From Variovorax sp. TBS-050B (lineage in GTDB: Bacteria; Pseudomonadota; Gammaproteobacteria; Burkholderiales; Burkholderiaceae_C), in contig NZ_JARXYR010000002.1 of assembly GCF_029893635.1 (NCBI RefSeq), forward strand, positions 831,001-895,000: a DNA stretch of 64,000 nucleotides. The letters run 5' to 3'. Under the pieces are notes generated by a model. The model was not told the origin of the DNA and ran no database searches. It saw only the letters and a list, made by a program, of their open reading frames with translations. Of the stretch, positions 11,654-23,878 are shown one piece after another. The position numbers were made by a program, and so were the translations under genes. Every line of letters starts with the position of its first letter. Within the stretch, counting starts at the first letter, position 1.

Positions 11654-12826
11654 TCAGGCCGTCTCTGCGAACAGCTCGCGACCGATGAGCATGCGGCGGA
11701 TCTCGCTCGTGCCCGCGCCGATCTCGTAGAGCTTGGCATCGCGCCACAGCCGCTCGACCGGGAACTCCTTGGTGTAGCCCACGCCGCCGAGCGCCTGGAT
11801 CGCCTCGCCGGCCATCCAGGTCGCCTTCTCGGCCGAGTACAGGATCGCGCCGGCCGCGTCCTTGCGGAAGGTGCGCGCATGGTCGTTGCGGTCGCAGGCC
11901 TTGCCCACCGCGTACACGTAGGCGCGCGTGGCCTGCCAGGTCGAGTACATGTCGGCGATCTTGCCCTGCATGAGCTGGAACTCGCCGATGCTCTGGCCGA
12001 ACTGCTTGCGCTCGTGGACGAAGGGCAGCACCACGTCCATGCAGGCGGCCATGATGCCCAGCGGGCCGCCCGAGAGCACCGCGCGTTCGTAGTCGAGGCC
12101 GCTCATCAGCACCTTGGCGCCGTTGCCCTCGCCGCCGAGCACGTTCTCCTCGGGCACTTCGCAGTTGTCGAAGAACAGCGGATAGGTGTTGGAGCCGCGC
12201 ATGCCGAGCTTGTCGAGCTTGGTGCCGGCCGAGAAGCCCTTGAAGCCCTTCTCGACGATGAAGGCCGTCATGCCGCGCGCGCCCATCTCGGGCTCGGTCT
12301 TGGCGTAGATCACCAGCGTGTCGGCGTCCCCGCCGTTGGTGATCCACATCTTGCCGCCGTTGAGCACGTAGTAGCCGTTCTTCTTCTCGGCCTTGAGCTT
12401 CATGCTCACCACGTCGGAGCCGGCGTTGGGTTCGCTCATCGCGAGCGCGCCCACGTGCTCGCCGCTCACGAGCTTGGGCAGGTATTTCTTCTTCTGCGCC
12501 TCGCTGCCGTTGCGGTGGATCTGGTTCACGCACAGGTTCGAGTGCGCGCCGTACGAGAGGCCCACCGAGGCCGAGGCGCGCGAGACTTCCTCCATCGCCA
12601 CGATGTGCGCGAGGTAGCCGAGCTCGGTGCCGCCGTATTCCTCCTTCACCGTCATGCCGTGCAGGCCGAGGTCGCCGAGCTTCTTCCACAGGTCGTGCGG
12701 GAACAGGTTCTCGCGGTCGATCTCGGCCGCGCGCGGCGCGATCTCGTTGGCGGCGAAGTCGGCGACGGCGTCGCGCAGCGAATCGATGGTCTCGCCCAGG
12801 TCGAAATTCAGGCCGGGGGTGCTCAT
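11654..12826 (-). CDS. liuA: Isovaleryl-CoA dehydrogenase
   Basis: The 390-residue acyl-CoA dehydrogenase oxidises isovaleryl-CoA to 3-methylcrotonyl-CoA with FAD and passes electrons to ETF. The FAD and substrate motifs [14 protein letters not shown] (about residue 127) and [17 protein letters not shown] are present. The catalytic base is Glu247 in [12 protein letters not shown], the position specific to isovaleryl-CoA dehydrogenases. The C-terminal position used by other family members reads IGAGTSE, with Gly instead of Glu, which supports the same assignment. The start at 12826 has a GAGGAG ribosome site eight bases upstream; ATG at 12832 is too close to it. It is the first gene of the liu series, divergent from the AraC gene. 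Confidence 0.95.
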   Translation of the reverse strand: MSTPGLNFDLGETIDSLRDAVADFAANEIAPRAAEIDRENLFPHDLWKKLGDLGLHGMTVKEEYGGTELGYLAHIVAMEEVSRASASVGLSYGAHSNLCVNQIHRNGSEAQKKKYLPKLVSGEHVGALAMSEPNAGSDVVSMKLKAEKKNGYYVLNGGKMWITNGGDADTLVIYAKTEPEMGARGMTAFIVEKGFKGFSAGTKLDKLGMRGSNTYPLFFDNCEVPEENVLGGEGNGAKVLMSGLDYERAVLSGGPLGIMAACMDVVLPFVHERKQFGQSIGEFQLMQGKIADMYSTWQATRAYVYAVGKACDRNDHARTFRKDAAGAILYSAEKATWMAGEAIQALGGVGYTKEFPVERLWRDAKLYEIGAGTSEIRRMLIGRELFAETA

Positions 12827-12915
12827 GAGCATGTCTCCTCTCTGTGGGGAAGCGCGCGGCAGCCCAGCCCGCCGCGCGCGAAAGCCGCAGCTTACGCCCG
12901 GCAGGCCCGCATTTG

Positions 12916-12944
12916 GCGCCACAATGGTTGCAAATCGCGCCACA
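12916..12944. promoter_or_regulatory. Direct repeat GCGCCACA, candidate AraC-family operator
   Basis: The octamer GCGCCACA occurs at 12916-12923 and again at 12937-12944, exactly 21 bp apart in the same orientation, about two helical turns. It lies between the divergent liuA and AraC genes, 17 bp before the AraC start codon. AraC-type activators commonly bind two such direct half-sites. The repeats are seen; binding is inference. Confidence 0.45.
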
Positions 12945-12960
12945 CCCTTTTGCCCTCGCC

Positions 12961-13986
12961 ATGGCCCCGCCCACCCTGCCCAAGCCCCCGCGCGCCGCCA
13001 CGCCGATGGCCTTCGTCCGAGCCATCGTGCGGGCCTACGAACACTACGGCGTCAGCCCCGCCGCCGCCCTCGCCCAGGCACAGATCGCGCCGCGCGACAT
13101 CGACCGCGCCGACGCCCGCGTCACCGCCGCCCAGTTCGAGGCGCTCAATGCCCACGCCATGCAGGAACTCGATGACGAGGCCCTGGGCTGGTTCTCGCGC
13201 CGGCTGCCCTGGGGCAGCTACGGCATGCTGTGCCGCGCCTCCCTCACCGCGCCCGACCTCGGGGTGGCCATCAAGCGGTGGTGCCGGCACCACCGGCTGC
13301 TGACCGACGACATCGTGCTGCACCTCGGCGTGGCCGACGGCGTCGCCACCATCTCCATCGAGGAGCGCCGCGCCCTCGGCGACTTCCGCGAGTTCTGCCT
13401 GGTGTCGATCCTGCGCTTCCTGCACGGCTACGCCAGCTGGGCCATCGACTCGCGCGTCTCGCTGCGCGAGGCCGCCTTCCCCTTCGATGCGCCGGCGCAT
13501 GCGGACGCCTACCCGCTGATGTTCGGCGGCGCCCTGCGCTTCGGCGCGCGACAGGCCGGCTACAGCTTCGACGAGCGCTACCTCGCACTGCCGCTGCAGC
13601 GCGACGAGCGCGCCCTGCGCGCCATGCTCAAGCGCGCCCTGCCGCTCACCGTGCTGCAGTACCGGCGCGACCGCCTGCTGGGCCAGCGCGTGCGCGAACT
13701 GCTGCGCACCCGCCCCGCCGAGACCGGCAGCGCCGAGGGCGTGGCCATCCTGCTGAACATGTCGAGCCGCACCCTGCACCGCCAACTGCGCGACGAGGGA
13801 CTGAGCCTGCAGGCGCTCAAGGACGAAGTGCGGCACGCGCAGGCGGTGGAGCGGCTGAGGCGCACCACGCAGCCGATCAAGCAGATTGCGCTGGAGGTGG
13901 GGTTTCGCAATGAGAAGAGCTTCGTGCGGGCGTTCCGGCAGTGGACGGGGGTGGCGCCGGGAGTATTTCGGAGGGTGCAGAGATGA
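12961..13986 (+). CDS. AraC-family transcriptional regulator
   Basis: The 341-residue protein has an N-terminal arabinose-binding-type domain of the OruR/ArgR-like AraC group (about residues 20-205). The C-terminal double helix-turn-helix (about 250-338) reads [25 protein letters not shown] and [33 protein letters not shown]. It starts at the ATG at 12961 and is divergent from liuA with 134 bp between them. It is therefore the best candidate activator of the leucine/isovalerate genes. Many liu operons elsewhere are instead controlled by the MerR-type LiuR, and a LiuR-like gene is present at 29165-29563. The effector is unknown. Confidence 0.9.
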   Translation: MAPPTLPKPPRAATPMAFVRAIVRAYEHYGVSPAAALAQAQIAPRDIDRADARVTAAQFEALNAHAMQELDDEALGWFSRRLPWGSYGMLCRASLTAPDLGVAIKRWCRHHRLLTDDIVLHLGVADGVATISIEERRALGDFREFCLVSILRFLHGYASWAIDSRVSLREAAFPFDAPAHADAYPLMFGGALRFGARQAGYSFDERYLALPLQRDERALRAMLKRALPLTVLQYRRDRLLGQRVRELLRTRPAETGSAEGVAILLNMSSRTLHRQLRDEGLSLQALKDEVRHAQAVERLRRTTQPIKQIALEVGFRNEKSFVRAFRQWTGVAPGVFRRVQR

Positions 13987-14034
13987 GCGCAGGGCCTACT
14001 TTCATTTCCACATCGACCGGGTCGCGGCCATACC

Positions 14035-15375
14035 TTAGAACGTCCTCAGGTCGCGCTTAATCTCCACCGGGTTCAGTCGGCCAAGCACAACTGGGGGCAG
14101 GTCAAGTACCAGAGAGAGCTCCTTTCGAATGAGCTCTTGCAGCATCTTCTGGGCTGCGTGCACGACTTGTAAATCAGAGGGTGGCAACCGATGTCTTCGT
14201 GCGTGCACAAGATCGCCTCTCTTTGCAAAGATAGCTCGAAGTCGTTCTCGTAGCTCACTGCGATTCTCAGCACTGGTCCCCATCAGATATGCGAATCGCT
14301 CTGAGAGGCGTGCAGTTATCCCTAGCTCGTACGACCCAGAATTGCTGTCCCCAAGAATAGCTTCGATGCCAATGCAGCTTTGTACTAGCGACAACGTCTG
14401 ATTGGTTGTCACTAGCGAATCGATCAACCACTCCATGCCTGCTGCAATCCGAAGAGCATGGTCGTCTGAATGCAGCAGAGAGAGAAAGCGAACAATAGGA
14501 TGGAGGTCGAGTGCCAGGTTGCGATGCTCCGAAGACGCGACTTCTCTTCCATCTGAATAGTTAAAGGTTACGCCGCGAAGAAAGTTTTCGAAATCCCGTG
14601 ACATCTTTTCTGGCCTCCGCTCCTCTCCGTGGACTGCGTGAACCGCGATATGTGCGATGGTTCGAGGCCCGGAGTTCTGGTCCCTGCCACGGAAAATTTC
14701 CCGCCGCTCTAGCAAACCGATCTCCAGTCCATAGAAAACGAGAATCTTCACGGACGTAAGCGCACGTGGAAGCAATGCAGGCTCATCTCCATAGAGAAGA
14801 TCCGGGAGTGCACCGGACTCGGCTATGCGCAAGTAAACGGAGTCTTGCTCCAACAGAAACGAGCTGATAGGGCGGAGCGCTTCGCGCGCCTCATCGACTG
14901 TAATGGCGCCCTCCAGTAGGTTCCCTGAACCGAAAGGAAAACTCGGGCGAACTATTTCCTTGATTTCTTTGAGAGGCGAACTTGTTCTGATCAGAGCGAC
15001 TTGGTCGGAGAGAACAAGAATCTCCTCGTCAAGATAGCTGGGATCTAAGCCTGGGAGTTCTACATAGACAAAGTAGTCTCTCGGATAGGATTCGATCTCT
15101 GCCAGCAAATGCCGCTCGAGCGCGCTGTACATCAAGGCCGGATCCCCGAGAACTCGTGCGCTCGCGGTGTGAGCGACCTTGAGCCGAGCTTCTTCGACCA
15201 ATTCCTTGACGTCGTCGATCGACCATATGTCTCTCCACGGTTGGTCTTGAAGAAGAACCTCACAGAAGCGATCGGTTGCAGTGTCGAGCACTTCGACCTC
15301 CGCGCCTGGCATTATTTTCCAGGTGCGCAGATAGCTTACGAGGGCCTTCTTCTGCGGGGTAGTTAGCGCAACCAT
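14035..15375 (-). CDS. HEPN-like (Apea-type) protein, probably acquired
   Basis: This 446-residue protein has no recognisable enzyme domain in its N-terminal 300 residues. Its C-terminal part (about 315-410) resembles an Apea-like HEPN domain: the helix CIGIEAILGDSNSGSYELG, then ITARLSERFAYLMG, then FAKRGDLVHARR. Arg386 and His391 give the R-x4-H motif of HEPN ribonucleases. No signal peptide or membrane segment is seen. Base composition is close to even (about 31 G+C in the sampled 60 bases 14101-14160), against strongly GC-rich neighbours, which suggests transfer. It stands alone, convergent with the AraC gene. HEPN proteins often act in phage defence or toxin systems; that role here is inference. 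Confidence 0.7.
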   Translation of the reverse strand: MVALTTPQKKALVSYLRTWKIMPGAEVEVLDTATDRFCEVLLQDQPWRDIWSIDDVKELVEEARLKVAHTASARVLGDPALMYSALERHLLAEIESYPRDYFVYVELPGLDPSYLDEEILVLSDQVALIRTSSPLKEIKEIVRPSFPFGSGNLLEGAITVDEAREALRPISSFLLEQDSVYLRIAESGALPDLLYGDEPALLPRALTSVKILVFYGLEIGLLERREIFRGRDQNSGPRTIAHIAVHAVHGEERRPEKMSRDFENFLRGVTFNYSDGREVASSEHRNLALDLHPIVRFLSLLHSDDHALRIAAGMEWLIDSLVTTNQTLSLVQSCIGIEAILGDSNSGSYELGITARLSERFAYLMGTSAENRSELRERLRAIFAKRGDLVHARRHRLPPSDLQVVHAAQKMLQELIRKELSLVLDLPPVVLGRLNPVEIKRDLRTF

Positions 15376-15572
15376 GAGCGACTCCTGAGAGCATCGCGCC
15401 CCTCGCCTTCTCCGAATGACGGATATGACACTCTACTCAGATGTGCCGCCTCATCGTCATTGCGCCACCGTACAAGCGAATCGGCAGAACTCCCGCTCCA
15501 CCAGTTGCGTCAGGATTCCAGGCAGGCATGCGCGCGTCATGGCGGCACGCGGGGCTAGGGACTGCCCGCGGT

Positions 15573-15890
15573 TCAGGCAATCTGCGCCAGCGCCGCAGCA
15601 ATCGACGCACTGTCCTCCGGCCGCACCAGCTTCGCCACCTCGCGTCCGTCGCGCATGAACACCAGCGTCGGCCAGAGCTTGACGCCGAAGGAGCGGCCGA
15701 GCGGGCGGCCGCTGCCGTCCTCGACCTTGATGCGGGGGATGTTCGGGTACTGGGCGAAGGCCTCTGCGATGTTCGGCTGCGCGGCCTTGCAGATGCCGCA
15801 CCAGTTGGTGCCGAACTCGACCACGGCGGGGCCCTTGAGGGCATCGATCTCGGCGCGCTCGGGCTGCTCGGTCTTGTATTCGGAAGTCAT
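15573..15890 (-). CDS. Thioredoxin-family protein
   Basis: The 105-residue protein has a compact thioredoxin fold with the active-site motif WCGIC (Cys31 and Cys34) and the cis-proline segment LWPTLVFMRDGRE (about residue 75). The CGIC motif differs from the CGPC of general thioredoxins, so a more specialised thiol role is likely. It has no signal peptide and should be cytoplasmic. The upstream neighbour in the same direction is a HAD phosphatase, 86 bp away. A longer in-frame reading upstream is ignored because the start at 15890 is preceded by a ribosome-site-like AAGGAGC sequence. Confidence 0.9.
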   Translation of the reverse strand: MTSEYKTEQPERAEIDALKGPAVVEFGTNWCGICKAAQPNIAEAFAQYPNIPRIKVEDGSGRPLGRSFGVKLWPTLVFMRDGREVAKLVRPEDSASIAAALAQIA

Positions 15891-15976
15891 TGCGCTCTGG
15901 CTCCTTTCTTCGACGTTCTGGCATTGGCTGCTGCCATTGCAGCAGAAAGCCCGCGGGCCTGTTCGTGGCAGGGGCT

Positions 15977-16669
15977 TCAGGCCGGCTGCATGCCGTGGCC
16001 CGCGAGCAGCGCGTGCAGTTGGCGCATGTCGCTGAACACCTGCCGGGCGCCGACGCTGCGCAGCGCCTCGGGGCCGCTGTGGCCCGATTCGCCGGTGCTG
16101 TAGCCGAACACGGTCGCGCCCGCCGCCACGCCGGCCGTGGCGCCGGTGACGGTGTCTTCCACCACCGCGCAGCGCTTCGGATCGACACCGAGCGCGGCGG
16201 CCGCGGCGAGGTAGACGTCGGGATGCGGCTTGGAGCGCGGCATTTCGTGGCCGCTGAAGATGCGGCCTTCGAAGAAGTCGATCAGCCCCGTCTTGGCGAG
16301 CTGCAGCTCGACCTTGTGCCGATCCGCGCCCGAGGCGCAGGCAATGCGGCCGTCGAGCGCGCCGTGGATCTTCCGGATCGCCTCGACGGCATGCGGGATG
16401 GCCTCGAGGTTGCGTTCGAGCGCTTCGTTGCGGCGCGCCCTGAACGTGCGGAGCCAATCCTCGGTGATGCGGAAGCCGGTCTTCGATTCGATCAGCGCCG
16501 CCTCGTCCTTCACGGCCTTGCCGGTGAAGGCGTTCATCGCCTCTTCGGTGCTCAGGCGCCAGCCGAGTTCGCCGAGCATCTCGGCGAGCACGCGGTTGGT
16601 GATGGGTTCGGAATCGACGAGGACGCCGTCGCAGTCGAAGAGGACGGCGTCGAAGGGGAATGCGGACAT
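15977..16669 (-). CDS. HAD-superfamily (subfamily IA) phosphatase, beta-phosphoglucomutase/Gph-like
   Basis: The 230-residue protein has the four HAD motifs. Motif I is LFDCDGVLVDSEP (nucleophile Asp11), motif II is ACASGADRHK, the motif III lysine is in SKPHPDVYLAAA, and motif IV is AVVEDTVTGATAG. The helical cap lies at about residues 18-85. Such proteins hydrolyse small phosphoesters in the cytoplasm, or act as beta-phosphoglucomutases or phosphatases such as YfbT or YieH; sequence alone does not decide. The start at 16669 gives the standard N-terminus. It lies between thiC and the thioredoxin gene in the same direction. Confidence 0.9.
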   Translation of the reverse strand: MSAFPFDAVLFDCDGVLVDSEPITNRVLAEMLGELGWRLSTEEAMNAFTGKAVKDEAALIESKTGFRITEDWLRTFRARRNEALERNLEAIPHAVEAIRKIHGALDGRIACASGADRHKVELQLAKTGLIDFFEGRIFSGHEMPRSKPHPDVYLAAAAALGVDPKRCAVVEDTVTGATAGVAAGATVFGYSTGESGHSGPEALRSVGARQVFSDMRQLHALLAGHGMQPA

Positions 16670-16743
16670 GGGTGCGGTGTTCTGGGACAGGAGGGGAAGC
16701 GCCGGGGCCGATGGTAGCAACCGCAGCCTTCCCCTCGCCCGCC

Positions 16744-18813
<2,070 letters not shown>

Positions 18814-18846
18814 GGGGCTGATTGTGCGGGCCCGCGGCCCGGTTCG

Positions 18847-19278
18847 TCAACCGGGGGTCTGCAGATCGCCGTCGAGGTAGTACCAGCGCCCGTCGGCCTC
18901 GCGCACGAAGCGGCTGCGTTCGTGCAGGCGCGTGGCGGCGCCGGTGCTGCTGCGCTGGCGCGCGACGAACTCGACCTCGGCATGGTCGGCATCGAGCACC
19001 GAGCGCGAGCGCACGTCGAGCCCCAGCCATTTGACGCCCGGCTCGAACTCGATCGAGGCCGGCCGCTTCGAGGGATGCCAGGTGGCGAGCAGATAGGGCC
19101 CGCGCTCGAGCACGAAGGCGGTATAGCGCGAGCGCATCAGCGACTCGGCATCGGGCGCGGGCGCATGCTCGAAGTCTTCGACGTGGCGGCCGCAGCACAT
19201 CGCGTAGGCGATGGGCTTGTCGCGGCGGTCGGTGCGGCCGCAGGGGCACGGGCCGGAAGTGGGGGCGGTGGCGCTCAT
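18847..19278 (-). CDS. YchJ-family SEC-C motif protein
   Basis: The 143-residue protein has the YchJ architecture. A cysteine-rich N-terminus (GPCPCGRTDRRDKPIAYAMCCGRH, about residues 9-31) probably binds zinc. A cystatin/NTF2-like domain follows, with SLMRSRYTAFVLERGPYLLATWHPSKRP and a C-terminal RWYYLDGDL. The family is widespread, cytoplasmic and of unknown function. It is transcribed towards thiC, but the riboswitch lies between them, so it is probably a separate unit. The divergent LuxR-type gene starts 111 bp away. Confidence 0.9.
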   Translation of the reverse strand: MSATAPTSGPCPCGRTDRRDKPIAYAMCCGRHVEDFEHAPAPDAESLMRSRYTAFVLERGPYLLATWHPSKRPASIEFEPGVKWLGLDVRSRSVLDADHAEVEFVARQRSSTGAATRLHERSRFVREADGRWYYLDGDLQTPG

Positions 19279-19389
19279 GAAGACCGCTATTGGAACATCT
19301 TCGCCGCCAGGGGCCCGCGCGGTGCGTGGAACTCCTGTTGGCGCGGCGCTTGCTCGTCGCTAGCCTCCCACCCCAGAGGAGATGATGCG

Positions 19390-20160
19390 ATGTACCTCAA
19401 GGCCTCCGAGCAACAGGCGCTGCGCGGCGTGTTCGCGCTGCTCGCCGAAGACTGCGGCGAGCGCGAGATCCGCGAGCGCCTCGGCCGGGCGCTGCTCGAC
19501 CTGCTGCGCGCCGACCAGTTCGCCTCCTACGTGTGGGACGCCGGGCGCGGCCATTTCGGGCAACGCGTGGCGCTGAACATGGACCCCGCCAACCTCGACC
19601 GCTACGGCGAATGGCACCAGCACCACGATCCGATCACCTTCGTGCTGCAGTCGCGGCGCCGCGCCACGCGCGTGACCGAGGTGATGCCGCAGCGCGCGCT
19701 GATGCGCACGCCCTTCTTCTGCGACTTTCTCGCGCGCGACGGGCTGCATTGGGGCATGAACCTGCATGCCTTCGACGGCGCGCGCGCATTGGGCGACCTG
19801 CGGATCTGGCGCGTCAGGGGCCGCGGCGATTTCGGCGATCACGAGAAGGCGCTGCTGGACCTCGTCGAACCGGCCTTCGCGGGTGCGCTGCGGCGTGCGC
19901 AGCATCAACAACAACAGCAGCAGCAGCAAGTCGGCTCGGACTCCCCGGCCGGTGCCGCAGCGGCATGGGCACTGCTGAGCGCGCGCGAGCGCCAGGTGGC
20001 CGACGCGGTGCGCGAGGGGCTGACCGACAAGGCGATCGCGCGGCACATGGGCGTGAGCGTGCCCACCGTGCGCACCTACCTGCGCCGCATCTTCGACAAG
20101 CTCGGCATCGCACGGCGGTCGGCGCTGGCCGGATGGACGGCCGCGGCGCCGCCGCGCTGA
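19390..20160 (+). CDS. LuxR-family transcriptional regulator with a polyglutamine linker
   Basis: The 256-residue protein has a poorly conserved N-terminal sensor region (about residues 1-165). A linker contains eight consecutive glutamines (residues 173-180). The C-terminal LuxR/GerE helix-turn-helix (about 190-250) reads LSARERQVADAVREGLTDKAIARHMGVSVPTVRTYLRRIFDKLGI. The N-terminus lacks the clear tryptophan/tyrosine pattern of acyl-homoserine-lactone receptors, and no luxI gene is near, so a quorum-sensing role is not supported. It is divergent from the YchJ gene and convergent with the amidase gene. Its target is unknown. Confidence 0.88.
   Translation: MYLKASEQQALRGVFALLAEDCGEREIRERLGRALLDLLRADQFASYVWDAGRGHFGQRVALNMDPANLDRYGEWHQHHDPITFVLQSRRRATRVTEVMPQRALMRTPFFCDFLARDGLHWGMNLHAFDGARALGDLRIWRVRGRGDFGDHEKALLDLVEPAFAGALRRAQHQQQQQQQQVGSDSPAGAAAAWALLSARERQVADAVREGLTDKAIARHMGVSVPTVRTYLRRIFDKLGIARRSALAGWTAAAPPR
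19906..19929 (+). repeat. CAA/CAG trinucleotide run (polyglutamine codons)
   Basis: Eight consecutive glutamine codons, CAA three times, CAG four times and CAA once, lie in the linker of the LuxR-type regulator. Such runs can change length by slippage without breaking the frame. Confidence 0.9.
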
Positions 20161-20181
20161 CCGCGCGCCGTCGCTGCCGGC

Positions 20182-21699
<1,518 letters not shown>

Positions 21700-21753
21700 G
21701 GCGGGAACTCCGACGTAGAGGCCGCCATGCTGCGCCGCTGGAGCTCGCCTGTC

Positions 21754-21773
21754 TGTCGTCGAAACCGACGACA
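21754..21773 (-). terminator. Hairpin between phosphoesterase and amidase genes
   Basis: An 8-bp perfect inverted repeat (TGTCGTCG / CGACGACA) with a four-base loop lies 24 bp past the phosphoesterase stop and 55 bp before the amidase start. It has no run of T, so it could be a weak terminator or an operator instead. Confidence 0.3.
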
Positions 21774-21796
21774 CGGGCGGCGGGCGAGCGTCGCGG

Positions 21797-22633
21797 CTAC
21801 TGGAACAGCACCCACTCCGGGCGCATGTTGAAACGCACCGGCAGGATGCTCACGCCGAGCCCGCTGGTCACGTACATGCGCCGGCCCTGGTGCGCAATCC
21901 AGCCATAGGCCCATTCGCGCGGTGCGCGACCCGGCACCACCAGCGCGCCGAGGCCCGGCAGGCTGATCTGGCCGCCATGCGTGTGCGCGGCGACCACCAG
22001 GCCTTTGGTGGGCGGCATCGCGGCGAAGCTGAAGGGGTCGTGCATCATGACCAGCGTCGGTGCGCCGGGCGGAACGCCGGCCAGCGCAAGTTCAGGCCGC
22101 GAATGGCCGGTCGAGCCGTCGCCGATCCCGACAACCCAGAGCGCATGGCCCGGCAGGCGTACCGACGCGTTCTCGAGCACGCGGATGCCCTGCGCCGTCA
22201 GCGCCCGGGCGATGCGCTCGCCGTCGTGCCACCAGTCATGGTTGCCGAGCACCGCATACACGCCCTGCGGCGCCTTCAGCCGGCCGAGCACGGCGGCCAT
22301 GTCTTCGATGGCGAAGTCCTCGTCCTCGCCCGAACCGGCAAGGAAGTCGCCCGGCAGCAGCACCACGTCGGGCCGCGCCGCATTGATCTGGTCGACGATG
22401 CGCGCGGCGCGCTCCGCACTCGTCACCCGCCACAGCGATTGCGTGCTCAGATGCCAGTCGGCCGCCACCGCGACCTTGAGGCCCGCGGGTGCCTGCCATG
22501 ACGCCGAGCCCAGCGGCTCGATGCGCGCGGCCACCCAGCGCGGCTCGATGACCACCGTCCACACCACCAGCGCCAGCAGCACCAGCGCTGCGGCGATCCG
22601 GCCAACGGGCAGCCCGCGGCGCGTGCCGCTCAC
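21797..22633 (-). CDS. Membrane-anchored metallophosphoesterase
   Basis: The 278-residue protein has an N-terminal membrane anchor (about residues 10-32) and a calcineurin-like phosphoesterase domain. The metal motifs are DWHLS, LLPGDFLAG, GNHDWWHDG, MMHDPFSF and AAHTHGGQISLP. It resembles YaeI/YkuE-type phosphodiesterases that act at the membrane surface, some on lipid A precursors or phospholipids. The start is a GTG at 22633 that overlaps the acyl-CoA dehydrogenase stop (GTGA), which implies translational coupling. A longer reading into the upstream gene is a shadow. The substrate is unknown. Confidence 0.87.
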   Translation of the reverse strand: MSGTRRGLPVGRIAAALVLLALVVWTVVIEPRWVAARIEPLGSASWQAPAGLKVAVAADWHLSTQSLWRVTSAERAARIVDQINAARPDVVLLPGDFLAGSGEDEDFAIEDMAAVLGRLKAPQGVYAVLGNHDWWHDGERIARALTAQGIRVLENASVRLPGHALWVVGIGDGSTGHSRPELALAGVPPGAPTLVMMHDPFSFAAMPPTKGLVVAAHTHGGQISLPGLGALVVPGRAPREWAYGWIAHQGRRMYVTSGLGVSILPVRFNMRPEWVLFQ

Positions 22634-23760
22634 GCGAGTGCGCGTTGGATGAGCAGCTTCTGGATGTCCGAGGTGCCTTCGTAGATCTGGCACACCCGCA
22701 CGTCGCGGTAGATGCGCTCGAGCGGAAAGTCGTTCACGTAGCCGTAGCCGCCGAGGGTCTGGATCGCCGCGCTGCAGACGCGCTCGGCCATCTCGCTCGC
22801 GAACAGCTTGGCCATGGCGGCTTCCTTGAGGCAGGGCCGGCCGGCGTCGCGCAGCGCGGCGGCATGCCAGATCAGCTGCCGCGCGGCCTCGAGCTGCGTG
22901 GCGCACTCGGCGAGGCGGAAGCCCACGGCCTGCTGGTCGAAGATCGAACCGCCGAAGGCCTGGCGCTCCTTGGCATAGGCGAGCGCGACCTCGAAGGCGC
23001 TGCGCGCCATGCCCACGCTCTGCGCGGCGATGCCGATGCGACCGCCCTCGAGCGCGCCGAGCGCGATCTTGTAGCCCTCGCCTTCCTGGCCGATCAGGTT
23101 CTCGGCCGGAATGCGGCAGCCGTCGAAGTTGATCTGCGCGGTGTCGCTGCTGTGCTGGCCGAGCTTGTCCTCGAGCCGCGCCACCTGGTAGCCGGGCGTG
23201 TCGGTGGGCACGAGGAAGGCGCTCATGCCGCGCTTGCCCGCGCCCTTGTCGGTCACCGCGATCACGATCGCCACCTGGCCGTTCTTGCCGCTGGTGATGA
23301 ACTGCTTCACGCCGTCGATCACGTAGCCGTCGCCGTCCCTGCGCGCGGTGGTGCGCAGGCTGGAGGCATCGCTGCCGGCCTGCGGCTCGGTGAGGCAGAA
23401 GGCGCCGAGCATCTGCCCCTGCGCGAGCGGCTCGAGCCACTGCTTCTTCTGCTGCGCATTGCCGTAGCGCATGAGGATCGCGTTGACCGGGCAGTTGGTC
23501 ACGCTGATCGCGGTGCTGGTGCCGCCGTCGCCCGCCGCGATCTCTTCGAGCACCAGGGCGAGCGTGAGGTAGTCCAGGCCCGCGCCGCCGTGTTCCTCGG
23601 GCACGCAGATGCCGTAGGCGCCGAGCGCCGCGAGGCCCTGGTGGGCCTCCTTGGGAAAGCTGTGCTCGCGGTCCCACTTCGGGGCGTTGGGCCAGAGTTC
23701 GGCCTGCGAGAAGTCGCGCACCGCGTCGCGGATGGCTTCCTGGTCGGCGCTGAGCAGCAT
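22630..23760 (-). CDS. Acyl-CoA dehydrogenase
   Basis: The 376-residue protein is a standard short/medium-chain acyl-CoA dehydrogenase. It has FCLTEPQAGSDASSL (about residue 121), FITSGKNGQVAIVIAVT, RQAFGGSIFDQQAV and LGGYGYVNDFPLERIYRD. The catalytic base is Glu361 in QIYEGTSDIQ, the usual butyryl/medium-chain position, unlike the isovaleryl enzyme at 11654-12826. It transfers electrons to ETF. The chain length preferred is not decided by sequence. It is co-transcribed with the following metallophosphoesterase, whose GTG start overlaps its stop. Confidence 0.93.
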   Translation of the reverse strand: MLLSADQEAIRDAVRDFSQAELWPNAPKWDREHSFPKEAHQGLAALGAYGICVPEEHGGAGLDYLTLALVLEEIAAGDGGTSTAISVTNCPVNAILMRYGNAQQKKQWLEPLAQGQMLGAFCLTEPQAGSDASSLRTTARRDGDGYVIDGVKQFITSGKNGQVAIVIAVTDKGAGKRGMSAFLVPTDTPGYQVARLEDKLGQHSSDTAQINFDGCRIPAENLIGQEGEGYKIALGALEGGRIGIAAQSVGMARSAFEVALAYAKERQAFGGSIFDQQAVGFRLAECATQLEAARQLIWHAAALRDAGRPCLKEAAMAKLFASEMAERVCSAAIQTLGGYGYVNDFPLERIYRDVRVCQIYEGTSDIQKLLIQRALA

Positions 23761-23782
23761 ATCGAAGTTCCTTCAGTGGCCG

Positions 23783-23878
23783 AGGCGGTCGCCGCCGGGC
23801 CGCCCCAAGGCGGACCGCGCCTCCCCCTCGGGGGGTGGAGTTACAGGAGCGAAGCGAGTGAAAAGCCGGGGGGCGACG
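23783..23878. repeat. GC-rich intergenic repeat of the CCCCCTCGGGGGG type
   Basis: The gap directly after the carboxypeptidase stop codon contains nested short inverted repeats. Examples are CCGCCCCAAGGCGG, CCCCCTCGGGGGG and the phrase GAGCGAAGCGAG followed by a G-rich block. Similar C/G-block sequences are common between genes in Comamonadaceae, from general knowledge. It may act as a transcription end or RNA-stability element. Only one copy is seen in this window. Confidence 0.45.

Noticed and set aside
19390..20160. LuxR-type protein as a quorum-sensing receptor
   Set aside because: No luxI-type gene is near and the N-terminal region lacks a clear autoinducer-binding pattern.
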